Shown here: piece by piece, positions 58,501 to 61,304 of the stretch
How the letters are laid out: every line of letters starts with the position of its first letter
Numbering within the stretch: the first letter of the stretch is position 1
Assembly (NCBI GenBank): GCA_039707465.1
Contig: CM077644.1
Location: 102,908,875 to 102,972,874, forward strand
Length of the DNA stretch: 64,000 nt
From: Rhabdophis nuchalis
Taxonomy: Eukaryota > Chordata > Lepidosauria > Squamata > Natricidae
Direction of reading: 5' to 3'
Position numbers and translations under genes: made by a program
The notes under the pieces: model-generated
What the model saw: only the letters and a program-made list of their open reading frames with translations
What the model was told of the DNA's origin: nothing
The model's database searches: none

Positions 58501-61194
58501 CAAGAAATAAACAGAATGTTAGCATCACATCCAGAAATACCTGCTAATATATTTCCCATCTAGGGAAATAATTTCAAAGCTGAAAGGAAAGTTGCCGTGT
58601 TGCTTTTCCAAATCAAAAGTAGAAAAAAAATATAATTTTTCTAACACGCATTATGTAGTATTACATGCTACACCAATCTATTACACAATAACAGAGCTTA
58701 CATTCTGAACAAACATGCACACCACTAATGTTAATTTAAGGTGAAATTCTTCTACTTAATTGGAGATTATGACATTTCATGGTTGTTGTATAAGGCGTCA
58801 TGATGAACAATGGTCTATCATGCTGGTAATTAGATTAGGGCCAAATTAGCCCTTTTTTTCACCCCATGGCTTGCTGTAAAGTAACAAGCTATTAAGAAAA
58901 ATGTCACAAATTTGATAGAGCAGTCATGAAGATTTTAGAAAAGGTATTTACATGCTATAATGTTTTTACACTGATTGTGCAACCCATGTTAATTGTTGAA
59001 TTCAGTACACTTTGAATGTAATAATACATTGATTTCAACACTACTGAATCAGTGATTTTCTAACTCCCTAGTACTACAATATCCTATGCTAATTTATAAG
59101 ACTTTCCCTTAAAAAAATTAACAATCGCACTGATGTTAGGATTGGACAAGAAATAATATGCCATTTATGTTGTTAATCTCTTTCTTTCAACTATTTTGAA
59201 GGGTTTAGACTTTTACTATTCTTTTACTATTTATAATGTTTTTATTTATTTATTCCTATTAAACATCTCAACATTTTCTATGCCTCTGATTCTTGTAACG
59301 TCTTTACAAAAAATACTGATCATTGATCATAATAAATATACTATTGCTAATCTATATCTAATCTATTAATATGCTAATCTAAATATCATAAGGATTGTGA
59401 AACTTTGTGGTACTGTAACTGATCACTCTAGGTTTTGCAGACAGAAGAAAGACCAAAACCCATAACATGTTTTCACAGCATGTTTACTCTTCCTGCATTA
59501 GTCCAATCAAGTTCTTCAACTCACAGAGATATATACCCACAGTGACACACACAAACATACACACACAAGTTGCTTGAAACTTCCAGGGGGTTTAATACAT
59601 AGATTGAGAGATCCTGCTTTCCATGGTCATAGCACATAAAAATAATTTGTCTATCAGACTGTCACAACTTAATCAGGCAGCAGTCTTATACATCATCCTT
59701 TCCCAATGTGATGCTCTCCAGATATAGTGGACCAGCTCCCATAATTCCCCCAGCCTGCATTGTTAAAGTATAGATTACCATCCTGGGAGGTAGAGTGCAG
59801 CACATCAGAACAATGGTCAGGCTGAACAAGGTTGCGATGTATACTTATCTGAGAGTAAGTCTCACTGAAGTCAAAGGGAGTTTGCCAAGACTTCGCAACT
59901 ACACAATTGGTTGAAATATTGCCCCCTTGCAATTTTGCGAAAAAAGGAAGATGTTACATTATTCAGATGATCAATGCCCTATAATTTATGCCTCAGCTTG
60001 TAGGACACCCCCCCCCCCAACAAATAGACTTTCTAAATCTTAATTCTATGTTAAAATTTGATTTATTTGTCAAATTTAGGTACTGTTCATCTCACTCTGA
60101 ATCAGATACATAATGTTGCATATTGGCCCAAACATCCCAGTATCCATTATCTGGTATCACATTGTCATCATGTGATGTAGCAAAACTTTCCCCCCTTCGC
60201 TAAACAGGGGTGGGCATGGTCAGTATGTAATGCATCCGGGCGCAAGTTGACACCCGTGTCTTAGTGCATAGTCATAGCACAGATGTCCCACTAACTGTTT
60301 CACTTATTGCCACACTAAGCAAATGGTGTTAACATTCCTGAATCTCAAAATTTTCAGGAGGAGGAAGAGAAGGTAGTTCTGAATATTGCTTAACTGATAA
60401 GGCTAGCTGAAGGCTCTCTAGAGGTTCAGCCTTTGCTGGTGCATAAAAAAAATGTAGACTTAAGGCCAGCTTGTGCCTTGATGAAAATACATCACTTTCC
60501 ACACTTTTCCGTGTATTTACCTCTCAGGCACTATAGAAAGAGCTTCTGCCTCATTTCCTACTTCATTGTCTAGCTACATATATAAACAACCTTTGCTAGC
60601 CTGACGCCATCCAGATGGGTTGGGAGAGTAGTTTCCAGCATTTTCAGTGAACCAGTCTCAGTCTATGGGAATTTGGAGAGTAACACAGGAGTGTGAAATT
60701 GATGGCCCATCCCTGCTGGTCATGTGCAGGCCATGCCCACCCCAGCTCCGCAAATGGGGAAAACAACATGACCTTTCCAGACAGAGGGCAGAGCTGTCAC
60801 CATTACCTGTGTTCCTGCATTGCAACTTAGTATAATCAATCATCCCAATAAAATGCTTCCAGCCCTATGGAATTCAACTTTGCAACATAGACACAGAGCT
60901 TTCCCATTGCAAACAGACAATATTTACAAGGCATTATGACCTGAAATTCTCAGTTTAGCCTAGTTTCCTTATGCCTGAATCGCTAAAGCAAACCTGAGAT
61001 AGTGAGGGAAGCAGTTGTAGCAATGAAAGCCACACTTTCTTTGCTAACAGAGGTTTCAGTAAAATTAACAGCCTGAGAAACAGGAGGAGGCACTGTTTCG
61101 TTGGTTGGAGAACCAGGCTTTGCTTCAAAGGTGCTTGCAGGTGAGAATGGAGTGGTGCGTGAAGGTGTCAATGAAAAGTCAGGAGTTGCTTTTC
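13671..61194 (-). CDS. PTPRC: PTPRC (CD45) receptor protein tyrosine phosphatase, 28 coding exons, 5' end missing
   Basis: CD45 is the abundant leukocyte transmembrane phosphatase; in mammals it dephosphorylates Src-family kinases such as Lck and sets antigen-receptor thresholds. Seen here on the minus strand are 28 exons with GT-AG borders and matching phases (3539 nt). They give a Ser/Thr-rich N-terminal region, a Cys-containing and FN3-like ectodomain, one transmembrane helix, D1 with KNRY, WPDHG and [10 protein letters not shown] motifs, D2 with an altered HCGDGSKQTG signature, and a C-terminal tail. Exon phases and domain order match what is known of mammalian PTPRC. The length (about 1178 residues against about 1306 for the longest human isoform) implies that the signal peptide and first exons lie beyond 64 kb. 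No frameshift or premature stop was found in any exon. Exons are listed separately. The identification is very secure; a few short exons are less so. Confidence 0.97.
14587..14722 (-). CDS. PTPRC: PTPRC exon 27: D2 altered signature loop
   Basis: This 136-nt exon completes HCGDGSKQTG, where the phosphate-binding Arg of active PTPs is Gln. It continues [20 protein letters not shown] and [16 protein letters not shown]. Human D2 has HCRDGSQQTG, so the loss of Arg is shared and D2 is expected to be catalytically inactive and structural. Confidence 0.98.
14817..15569. mobile_element. Mariner-like MITE carrying a nested, rearranged family-A MITE
   Basis: The outer ends caggtagtcttcaattt and gagggctacctc are flanked by TA on both sides. 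Inside, two family-A segments (from 14928 and to about 15438) face each other and the MITE sequence between them (15190-15297) is in reverse order relative to its flanks. See the finding on micro-inversion. Confidence 0.8.
15580..15985. other. Intron DNA, nothing recognised
   Basis: Unique-looking AT-rich intronic sequence of PTPRC between two repeats. No exon with splice borders was found. Confidence 0.45.
15990..18339 (-). mobile_element. L2-clade LINE, 5'-truncated, reverse transcriptase nearly intact
   Basis: The minus strand has an open frame of 555 codons (17857-16190). It carries reverse transcriptase motifs: [45 protein letters not shown], the catalytic YADDTQLYI, and the C-terminal [21 protein letters not shown] further open stretch upstream (18289-17876) is separated only by a TAG at 17876-17878, where the related copy at 39.4 kb has CAG. 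The endonuclease is missing because the copy starts at 18339. The 3' UTR motif aaaccgcaccctctccc (seen on +) lies at 16020. Confidence 0.95.
16190..18289 (-). pseudogene. L2 ORF2 remnant (reverse transcriptase), one nonsense codon
   Basis: Two collinear frames, 18289-17879 and 17857-16190, encode the region between the endonuclease and reverse transcriptase and then the complete reverse transcriptase. They are in the same frame, joined across a single TAG (CAG to TAG type change). The product would have lacked endonuclease, so the copy cannot move by itself. Confidence 0.85.
18343..19122 (+). mobile_element. L2-clade LINE, 5'-truncated, head-to-head with the previous copy
   Basis: The plus strand encodes 193 open codons (18349-18930) with [40 protein letters not shown] and [11 protein letters not shown]. 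This is the C-terminal third of the L2 protein. A 3' UTR (cgccgccctgagtccaatcc) and an (ATAAA)n tail follow. It differs from the minus copy by a different subfamily sequence, so the two are independent insertions. Confidence 0.92.
19205..19524. mobile_element. hAT-like MITE, family A, 320 bp
   Basis: Ends cagtggtgggttctgg and caactcaccacta. Flanks ttgctttc (19197-19204) and ctgctttc (19525-19532) match at 7 of 8 bases. Interior is GC-rich with ggaacaccatactggaacgg. Confidence 0.88.
19929..20113 (-). CDS. PTPRC: PTPRC exon 26: D2, degenerate WPD region and catalytic Cys
   Basis: This 185-nt exon encodes [20 protein letters not shown] and onwards to VPLVVHC plus two bases. The WPD loop position reads HRWDSS, lacking the WPD general acid, as in the inactive mammalian D2 (TNWSVE). 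The Cys is retained. The linker before it ([16 protein letters not shown]) is variable in length between species. Confidence 0.97.
21471..21593 (-). CDS. PTPRC: PTPRC exon 25: D2, CAQYW segment
   Basis: This 123-nt exon, phase 0-0, encodes [20 protein letters not shown] and [20 protein letters not shown] followed by K. It matches human [22 protein letters not shown] and the following strand. Confidence 0.97.
21685..22054. mobile_element. Mariner-like MITE, TAGTCCTCGACTTAC family
   Basis: Ends ggtagtcctcaatttacaa and ttgtaagtcaaggactgtc with TA next to both. The interior contains the family marks cacttaacaacaaaacg and gtaaaatgggacaaag-like segments. Confidence 0.8.
22055..22285. mobile_element. 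Second partial copy of the same mariner-like MITE
   Basis: It directly follows the copy above and repeats its distal half (aacaagcaaagtcagttggg, then ggtcataatttaaggactac). Tandem arrangement suggests one copy inserted at the TA end of another, or slippage. Confidence 0.65.
22882..23004 (-). CDS. PTPRC: PTPRC exon 24: D2, [11 protein letters not shown]
   Basis: This 123-nt exon, phase 0-0, encodes [20 protein letters not shown], then [20 protein letters not shown] and Q. It is the D2 counterpart of D1 exons 16-17. The intron upstream carries a Sauria SINE from about 23.16 kb. Confidence 0.97.
23163..23513 (-). repeat. Sauria SINE (tRNA-derived head, BovB-like tail)
   Basis: On the minus strand the head has an A-box-like tggctcagtagctaagacac and a B-box-like ggttcaaatccc. 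The distal part, atgaccacggagacatcttc-like and gaggggagcctttac, is the BovB-related tail typical of squamate Sauria SINEs. This is the best single clue that the organism is a squamate. Confidence 0.88.
23601..23677 (+). repeat. (ATA)n microsatellite, about 25 units
   Basis: An uninterrupted trinucleotide run, which is the 3' tail of the adjoining minus-strand L2. It is likely length-polymorphic. Confidence 0.95.
23678..23876 (-). mobile_element. L2-clade LINE 3' end (minus)
   Basis: Seen on + as tatcccgctctctctcccca and ggcggggcacaggcaatt, the same 3' UTR as the copy at 37.6 kb. Truncated after about 200 bp; the tail is the microsatellite at 23601-23677. Confidence 0.9.
23930..24200 (+). repeat. 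tRNA-derived SINE
   Basis: A-box-like gatgactcagtgacttaacg and B-box-like agcagtttgagcccaagca, then a body with agataagtaccactttggtg shared with the SINE at 26745. The 3' border is uncertain. Confidence 0.65.
24589..24722 (-). CDS. PTPRC: PTPRC exon 23: D2 acidic insert
   Basis: This 134-nt exon encodes [20 protein letters not shown], then [13 protein letters not shown] and the fold motif [10 protein letters not shown]. The run of Asp, Glu and Ser corresponds to the acidic D2 insert of mammalian CD45, where casein kinase 2 phosphorylation has been reported. SSDED and SDCEE are typical acidophilic-kinase contexts. Confidence 0.97.
25089..25452. mobile_element. hAT-like MITE, family A, 364 bp
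   Basis: Ends caggggtgggttccgg and gcaacccaccactg. The exact 8-bp duplication atgcacac is at 25081-25088 and 25453-25460. Confidence 0.94.
25462..26385. other. PTPRC intron, nothing recognised
   Basis: Unique-looking intron DNA between the MITE and exon 22. No further exon with matching phase was found or needed. Confidence 0.45.
26391..26481 (-). CDS. PTPRC: PTPRC exon 22: start of D2
   Basis: This 91-nt exon encodes [20 protein letters not shown] and [10 protein letters not shown] plus one base. It corresponds to human RLPSYRSWRTQ...KNRNSNVIPY. It keeps a KNR core, the D2 counterpart of KNRY. Confidence 0.96.
26745..26978 (-). repeat. tRNA-derived SINE (minus)
   Basis: Minus strand: head tagtggcttagcagctgg with a B-box-like cagttcgagacttg. 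The body contains the rc of ttcccaccaaagtggtacct. Related to the Sauria-type SINEs above. Confidence 0.7.
26984..27058 (+). repeat. (ATT)n microsatellite
   Basis: About 24 ATT units; it forms the 3' tail of the R4/Dong-like LINE fragment that follows on the minus strand. Confidence 0.93.
27059..27400 (-). mobile_element. R4/Dong-like LINE, 3' end (minus)
   Basis: Reading the minus strand gives a degenerate version of EIGAIPK-type residues followed by a 3' UTR that contains the rc of ggttaatctttggtgag. The same sequence is found in + orientation at 47590-47835. The tail is the ATT repeat. Confidence 0.72.
27402..27553 (-). repeat. tRNA-derived SINE next to PTPRC exon 21
   Basis: Minus strand: A-box-like tagtctagtggttaaggcac, B-box-like gagttcaaattcc, then agccatgaaagctggctggg and the conserved ccaattcacctcacagtg. 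It ends about 38 bp from the splice donor of exon 21. Confidence 0.78.
27592..27741 (-). CDS. PTPRC: PTPRC exon 21: end of D1, Q-loop and linker
   Basis: This 150-nt exon, phase 0-0, encodes [20 protein letters not shown], which contains the Q-loop Gln (QY(I/V)F/L-type motif), then the linker region ending LEAEFQ. A tRNA-derived SINE ends about 40 bp downstream of its splice donor. Confidence 0.98.
27848..28097. mobile_element. Mariner-like MITE, CAGTGGTACCT family, 250 bp
   Basis: Ends cagtggtacctaggtact and agtaccaaggtaccaccat with TA on both sides. Same terminal type as the copy at 50928-51266. Interior has diverged. Confidence 0.82.
28345..28480 (-). CDS. PTPRC: PTPRC exon 20: D1 catalytic signature
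   Basis: This 136-nt exon completes [10 protein letters not shown], with the phosphate-binding Arg present, followed by [13 protein letters not shown] and [17 protein letters not shown]1 should therefore be an active tyrosine phosphatase. The sequence is nearly the same as the mammalian domain. Confidence 0.99.
28812..28969 (-). CDS. PTPRC: PTPRC exon 19: D1, WPD loop
   Basis: This 158-nt exon encodes [20 protein letters not shown] and continues to [10 protein letters not shown] plus two bases. The mobile WPD loop with its general-acid Asp is intact, and the catalytic Cys codon sits at the end of the exon. The signature loop is therefore split by the intron, as in mammals. Confidence 0.98.
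29600..29725 (-). CDS. PTPRC: PTPRC exon 18: D1, CAKYWP segment
   Basis: This 126-nt exon, phase 0-0, encodes [20 protein letters not shown] to the end KLHINH. It contains the (K/R)CxxYWP motif. It runs in the central beta-sheet of D1 between the DFW motif and the WPD loop. Confidence 0.97.
29908..30135 (+). repeat. tRNA-derived SINE, nearly full length
   Basis: Head gggcgcagtggttagaatgc (A box) and ggcagttcaattccc (B box), then a body ending aagcactctgaagcagtatc and a ctattgctattgc tail. It lies in the intron between PTPRC exons 17 and 18. Confidence 0.82.
30650..30747 (-). CDS. PTPRC: PTPRC exon 17: D1, [11 protein letters not shown]
   Basis: This 98-nt exon encodes [20 protein letters not shown] and then [12 protein letters not shown]. 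It contains the TxxDFWxMxW and IVM(V/L)T motifs conserved in all classical PTP domains. The donor is gtgagt. Confidence 0.98.
31045..31205. mobile_element. hAT-like MITE, family A, 161 bp
   Basis: Ends cagtggtgggtttcc and caacccacctctg; exact 8-bp duplication cacctgac at 31037-31044 and 31206-31213. Contains ctaccggttcactcg. Confidence 0.93.
31214..32100. other. PTPRC intron, AT-rich, nothing recognised
   Basis: T-rich stretches near 31780-31870 and otherwise unique-looking intron. No splice-bounded frame was found. Confidence 0.45.
32169..32416. repeat. Long palindrome with two tRNA-like B boxes, 118-bp arms
   Basis: The arms 32169-32286 and 32299-32416 are reverse complements with only a few mismatches, around a 12-nt loop. 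The right arm holds ctggttcaaatcccag, a tRNA T-arm/B-box-like hairpin; the left arm holds its reverse complement. Outside are (TG)n and (ATA)-like runs. It looks like an inverted duplication of a tRNA-related sequence; the mechanism is unknown. Confidence 0.85.
32541..32571 (+). repeat. (CA)n microsatellite
   Basis: About 15 CA units in a PTPRC intron. Confidence 0.95.
33117..33153 (-). CDS. PTPRC: PTPRC exon 16: D1 small exon, KKYIAAQ
   Basis: This 37-nt exon, phase 0 to 1, encodes [12 protein letters not shown] and the first base of the following Gly. It continues D1 with the (Y/F)IAAQGP motif completed in the next exon. The donor is gtttgt. Confidence 0.96.
33282..33358 (-). CDS. PTPRC: PTPRC exon 15: D1, DYNRVEL to YINASYID
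   Basis: This 77-nt exon encodes [20 protein letters not shown] and then ASYID. Both DYxRVxL and DYINAS(Y/F) are core motifs of the PTP fold, here in the active D1. The loop between them (DSNPGEQG) is one or two residues different in length from mammals. Confidence 0.97.
33488..33578 (-). CDS. PTPRC: PTPRC exon 14: D1, KNRY motif
   Basis: This 91-nt exon, phase 0 to 1, encodes [20 protein letters not shown] and then [10 protein letters not shown]. The KNRY motif is a structural signature of classical PTP domains and shapes the phosphotyrosine pocket. Confidence 0.98.
33925..34149 (-). repeat. tRNA-derived SINE (minus)
   Basis: Minus strand: tgtggtggcctagagttgg (A-box-like), agtgattcaatcctagg (B-box-like), and a tail with the rc of ttggccggacacccttcctg. 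It lies in the intron between exons 13 and 14. Confidence 0.7.
34236..34370. mobile_element. Palindromic hAT-like MITE, family B, 135 bp
   Basis: Nearly the same as the copy at 3550-3684. Exact 8-bp duplication accaagac at 34228-34235 and 34371-34378. It sits 50 bp downstream of the donor of exon 13 in the transcript. Confidence 0.95.
34421..34530 (-). CDS. PTPRC: PTPRC exon 13: D1 wedge and start of D1
   Basis: This 110-nt exon encodes [20 protein letters not shown] followed by [16 protein letters not shown]. This is the helical wedge before phosphatase domain 1 (human [20 protein letters not shown]). The donor is gttagt. A palindromic MITE ends 50 bp downstream in the intron. Confidence 0.97.
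35444..35982. mobile_element. hAT-like MITE, family A, 539 bp, complex interior
   Basis: Ends caggagtgggttcc and gaaatccaccactg; exact 8-bp duplication ccatgtat at 35436-35443 and 35983-35990. The interior has a palindrome of gtgggagtggcttggcagtc / gactgccaagccactcccac and pieces resembling family B (aattctgggagttgaagtcc), so it may be a composite. Confidence 0.9.
36097..36229. mobile_element. hAT-like MITE, family C, 133 bp
   Basis: Ends taggggtgtcaaa and tttgacacccctg; flanks gggtggag and gggtagag agree at 7 of 8 bases. It lies about 100 bp from exon 12. Confidence 0.85.
36327..36361 (-). CDS. PTPRC: PTPRC exon 12: short juxtamembrane exon
   Basis: This 35-nt exon, entering in phase 2 and leaving in phase 1, encodes [11 protein letters not shown]. 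It links the basic post-membrane segment to DDERHMKN. Human has NLDEQQELVER here, so the acidic start and the final ER/TR-DD are kept while the middle differs. The acceptor follows an A-run in the + sequence, which reads as a T-run before gcag. Confidence 0.9.
36559..36672. mobile_element. Palindromic hAT-like MITE, family B variant, 114 bp
   Basis: Starts cagggatctccaacctttgc and ends with its reverse complement. Exact 8-bp duplication ctataaac at 36551-36558 and 36673-36680. Confidence 0.94.
36690..37360. other. PTPRC intron, nothing recognised
   Basis: Intron DNA between a MITE and the interrupted mariner-like copy. No exon recognised. Confidence 0.45.
37547..40990 (-). mobile_element. 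L2-clade LINE, nearly full length (3.4 kb)
   Basis: Read on the minus strand from 40990 to 37547: a 5' region, an endonuclease (start [20 protein letters not shown]; later [13 protein letters not shown] and [10 protein letters not shown]), a linker, reverse transcriptase with [26 protein letters not shown] and YADDTQLYI, and a C-terminus ending with [14 protein letters not shown]. The 3' UTR ends in an (ATT)n tail at 37547-37569. Two reading-frame changes break it: one at the C-run at 40430-40443 and one near 38800 at a second run of C. Best-preserved LINE in the window. Confidence 0.95.
37742..41073 (-). pseudogene. L2 ORF2 (endonuclease-reverse transcriptase), two frameshifts
   Basis: Three overlapping minus-strand frames carry one protein in order: 41073-40417 (5' part and endonuclease start), 40541-38583 (rest of endonuclease to the first RT motifs) and 38827-37742 (RT core to C-terminus). 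Breaks fall in homopolymers: 14 C at 40430-40443 and a 5-6 C run near 38800. Few other defects are seen, so the copy is young. Frames are given as observed; nothing is joined. Confidence 0.88.
41470..41958 (+). mobile_element. L2-clade LINE, 3' fragment (plus)
   Basis: Begins taaagcgctccatggctcgg, encodes [21 protein letters not shown] and [16 protein letters not shown] in a short frame, then a 3' UTR with accgctccgagtccctatgg and an (ATT)n tail at 41935-41958. Confidence 0.92.
42093..42201 (-). CDS. PTPRC: PTPRC exon 11: transmembrane helix
   Basis: This 109-nt exon contains the single membrane-spanning segment, [20 protein letters not shown], followed by [12 protein letters not shown]. It is almost the same as human [21 protein letters not shown] basic cluster after the helix is consistent with type I topology (N terminus outside). 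Confidence 0.97.
42325..42385 (-). CDS. PTPRC: PTPRC exon 10: end of last FN3 domain and stalk
   Basis: This 61-nt exon, phase 0 to 1, encodes [20 protein letters not shown]. It completes the last FN3 strand (human FHNGDYPGEPF) and the short stalk before the membrane. The acceptor is ctcatcag; an alternative internal ag (ttttcag) exists 31 bases further in but breaks the phase, so I rejected it. Confidence 0.9.
42483..42617. mobile_element. Palindromic hAT-like MITE, family B variant, 135 bp
   Basis: A near-perfect hairpin starting caggggtctccaacctttgc. Exact 8-bp duplication ctataaca at 42475-42482 and 42618-42625. It lies 98 bp upstream of exon 10 in transcript direction. Confidence 0.95.
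42766..42818 (+). mobile_element. L2 3'-terminal remnant
   Basis: Only gagtcccttcggggagagag plus gttataaattaaatta and an (ATT)n tail remain: the last 50 bp of an L2. Confidence 0.75.
43409..43611 (-). CDS. PTPRC: PTPRC exon 9: membrane-proximal FN3 domain
   Basis: This 203-nt exon runs from phase 1 to phase 0. It encodes PSHLRNLSL, then [18 protein letters not shown] (human VKCRPPRDRNGPHERYHL) and a closing LKTYTFH strand (human YSTDYTFKAY). The donor is gtaagttg. Confidence 0.95.
43905..44295. mobile_element. Mariner-like MITE, TAGTCCTCGACTTAC family, 391 bp
   Basis: Ends cagtagtccttgacttacaa and ttcatatactacctg with TA on both sides. Interior includes catccccatgatcgtgagatc and acttaacaattgtgg, markers of the family. 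Flanking DNA 43690-43765 holds another decayed piece. Confidence 0.82.
44300..44990. other. PTPRC intron, AT-rich, nothing recognised
   Basis: No supported gene or repeat beyond low-complexity AT DNA. Confidence 0.4.
44998..45475 (-). mobile_element. CR1 LINE, 3' end (minus)
   Basis: Seen on + as gtcatctagtccaaccccct and accatttcagacaaatggct, the reverse complement of the conserved CR1 3' end. The minus frame contains [19 protein letters not shown], typical of the CR1 reverse transcriptase C-terminus. The tail is short ATTGT units at 44998. Confidence 0.92.
45506..45830. mobile_element. Diverged hAT-like MITE, family A
   Basis: Contains ggtgggattcagttgg near the start and ggttcacccaaactggtctg then gctgaatcccacgctc near the end. 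The ends are decayed and no target duplication can be read. Confidence 0.65.
45900..47835. mobile_element. R4/Dong-like LINE with inverted 5' part
   Basis: From 47400 back to 45900 the minus strand encodes, in order, a Lys/Glu-rich segment ([14 protein letters not shown]), APDKNKLHG and a reverse transcriptase stretch including [16 protein letters not shown]. From about 47440 onward the plus strand encodes the C-terminal part ([32 protein letters not shown]) and a 3' UTR with an AATAATAAT tail. Thus 5' and 3' parts face away from each other. Both parts have stops and the element is dead. Confidence 0.75.
46081..46422. mobile_element. hAT-like element, family D, 342 bp
   Basis: Ends cagtgatggcgaacctatgg and ggttagccatccctg, with the exact 8-bp duplication ttctaggc at 46073-46080 and 46423-46430. 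It is inserted in the R4-like LINE and is therefore younger. Confidence 0.93.
47894..48058 (-). CDS. PTPRC: PTPRC exon 8: FN3 domain, C-terminal half
   Basis: This 165-nt exon, phase 1-1, contains [18 protein letters not shown], the classical FN3 L-P-x-T-x-Y motif (human LKPYTKYVLSLHAY). It ends with a Cys-containing strand and SIMTRET. It joins to the next exon through an AAA lysine codon. Confidence 0.95.
48300..48825. other. PTPRC intron, AT-rich, nothing recognised
   Basis: Low-complexity AT-rich DNA with a short CTAT run near 48775-48800. Confidence 0.4.
48831..49115 (+). repeat. Probable SINE relic
   Basis: The segment with ccagcagttcgaaaagtggg (B-box-like) and atgggtactacttcagtg resembles tRNA-derived squamate SINEs, but the head is decayed. 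Confidence 0.45.
49129..49265. mobile_element. hAT-like MITE, family A, 137 bp
   Basis: Ends cagtggtgggattcagccgg and ttgaatcccaccattg; exact 8-bp duplication gtgaaggt at 49121-49128 and 49266-49273. Interior contains agaaccggttgttaa twice. Confidence 0.95.
49275..49370 (+). repeat. GGAT/GATA-rich imperfect microsatellite
   Basis: A purine-rich tract with repeated ggatggat and gatagat units, interrupted. Confidence 0.75.
49380..50200. other. PTPRC intron, nothing recognised
   Basis: No repeat or exon could be recognised in this part of the intron between exons 7 and 8. Confidence 0.4.
50234..50368 (-). CDS. PTPRC: PTPRC exon 7: FN3 domain, N-terminal half
   Basis: This 135-nt exon, phase 1-1, starts with PEQPKSC, as in human GEPQIIFC. 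It contains the FN3 hallmark strand [19 protein letters not shown], with Trp followed by Pro and a Tyr four residues on. Borders are tttttccag and gtatgt. Confidence 0.93.
50928..51266. mobile_element. Mariner-like MITE, CAGTGGTACCT family, with internal tandem repeat
   Basis: Ends cagtggtacctcggttca and tgaaccgaggtaccactg are an almost perfect inverted repeat, with TA on both sides. The interior repeats a unit of about 70 bp (acgaacagaaaagttcatca ... caaactccgcttcggtt) at roughly 50970-51100. Confidence 0.93.
51270..52370. other. PTPRC intron, nothing recognised
   Basis: Unique-looking intron DNA upstream of exon 7; no supported feature. Confidence 0.4.
52375..52527 (-). CDS. PTPRC: PTPRC exon 6: FN3-like ectodomain, second half
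   Basis: This 153-nt exon, phase 1-1, completes the domain begun in the previous exon. It includes the [13 protein letters not shown] strand (human equivalent LEPEHEYKCDSEI) and a closing LITTDYG that matches human IIKTDFG. Sequons NCS, NYT and NRT are present. The donor is gtgagt. Confidence 0.93.
52872..53085. mobile_element. Diverged mariner-like MITE
   Basis: Contains acagatagttctcctgtag, tcactaagtgaaaccatgg and gctcaatgaggacttc, a decayed version of the TAGTCCTCGACTTAC family. Borders uncertain. Confidence 0.45.
53217..53321 (-). CDS. PTPRC: PTPRC exon 5: FN3-like ectodomain, first half
   Basis: This 105-nt exon, phase 1-1, encodes [19 protein letters not shown] and flanking residues. 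It lines up with the human LKWKNIETFTCDTQ region. The pattern of a beta-strand with a central Trp followed by cysteines is that of a degenerate fibronectin type III fold. Borders are tttcag and gtagga. Confidence 0.9.
54476..54694 (-). CDS. PTPRC: PTPRC exon 4: membrane-distal Cys-rich ectodomain
   Basis: This 219-nt exon, phase 1-1, encodes about 72 residues. Clustered cysteines occur around [10 protein letters not shown] and LKECHNYTI, and again at KDCKKTF. The order matches the human segment with VECGNNTC and LTECKNAS. Several N-glycosylation sequons are present (NVT, NET, NYT). The sequence is poorly conserved, as expected of this ectodomain, but the cysteine spacing and position support the call. 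Confidence 0.92.
55345..55485. mobile_element. Old hairpin MITE related to family B
   Basis: cagtttctcaactttggctc on one side and ggttgagaatcactg on the other, around gaattccccagtatgtttag. The two arms match imperfectly and the target duplication cannot be read. Confidence 0.6.
55490..56095. other. PTPRC intron, possible old LINE 3' region
   Basis: The block 55680-55990 (gggagcctcaagcggaaag, aagtcaacaccaacacttt) has the flavour of an ancient LINE 3' UTR, but I could not identify it. Confidence 0.3.
56100..56117 (-). CDS. PTPRC: PTPRC exon 3: 18-nt microexon encoding HSKAC
   Basis: Only 18 nt lie between a pyrimidine-rich acceptor (tttctttgcag) and a consensus donor (gtaagttt). Phase is 1 at both ends. 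It would add five whole codons, HSKAC, and part of two others just before the Cys-rich domain. This resembles the PTCD stretch that precedes the corresponding human domain. Confidence is limited by its size; an mRNA read across 58416-54694 would settle it. Confidence 0.75.
56555..56950. mobile_element. Diverged mariner-like MITE
   Basis: Markers of the TAGTCCTCGACTTAC family are present (gtaagtcactatgatc, cataagtcgctttttatgag, cattaagtcgggacttcc), but it has large internal changes and indistinct ends. Confidence 0.5.
57000..57985. other. PTPRC intron, nothing recognised
   Basis: No exon or repeat supported in this stretch of the intron between exons 2 and 3. Confidence 0.4.
57990..58190 (+). 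repeat. tRNA-derived SINE
   Basis: ggtgtggtggttgaggcacc (A-box-like), acggttctagtcttacc (B-box-like), then aaggcaaaggcaaaccacta and caggagtcaacactgactc. Typical of a squamate tRNA-SINE; it lies in the intron between exons 2 and 3. Confidence 0.75.
58416..58496 (-). CDS. PTPRC: PTPRC exon 2: short mucin-like exon
   Basis: This is an 81-nt exon with phase 1 at both ends. It encodes a Thr/Ser-rich stretch including [20 protein letters not shown]. The acceptor is ttggcag. The donor is gtgaca, which departs from consensus at position +5. It is probably another variably spliced exon of the O-glycosylated N terminus. The joins into both neighbours create a GAT or GAC aspartate codon and keep the frame. 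Confidence 0.85.
   Translation of the reverse strand: MMGLLSLLQPLALQQASLQLSQTPPQ
58520..60150. other. PTPRC intron, nothing recognised
   Basis: AT-rich intron between exons 1 and 2 with only short homopolymers; no supported gene or clear repeat. Confidence 0.4.
60155..60258. mobile_element. Partial hAT-like MITE, family C
   Basis: gtcatcatgtgatgtagc, ttcgctaaacaggggtgg and aagttgacacccgtg match the reverse complement of the family-C copy at 7719. The far end is lost. Confidence 0.6.
60265..60985. other. PTPRC intron, nothing recognised
   Basis: No exon or defined repeat recognised just downstream of exon 1 in the transcript; a GC-richer patch lies at 60700-60800. Confidence 0.4.
60994..61194 (-). 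CDS. PTPRC: PTPRC exon 1 of 28 seen: mucin-like Ser/Thr/Pro exon
   Basis: This is a 201-nt exon with phase 1 at both ends, so skipping it keeps the frame. It encodes about 66 residues rich in Ser, Thr and Pro, including [15 protein letters not shown], with two N-glycosylation sequons (NET, NFT). In mammals such exons (A, B, C) are heavily O-glycosylated and alternatively spliced; the size is close to human exon A, but I cannot assign the equivalent. The donor reads gtttgc, which is weak. The acceptor is ctccatag. Confidence 0.88.
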
Positions 61195-61304
61195 CTATGG
61201 AGGGCAGATAAGGAACGGGGAAAAGAATCAGCATTATTGTACACAGATTTTTTTAAAATCCCCCAAATTGATTTGGCTCAATCAGAAATGTATGGAACAC
61301 GGTA

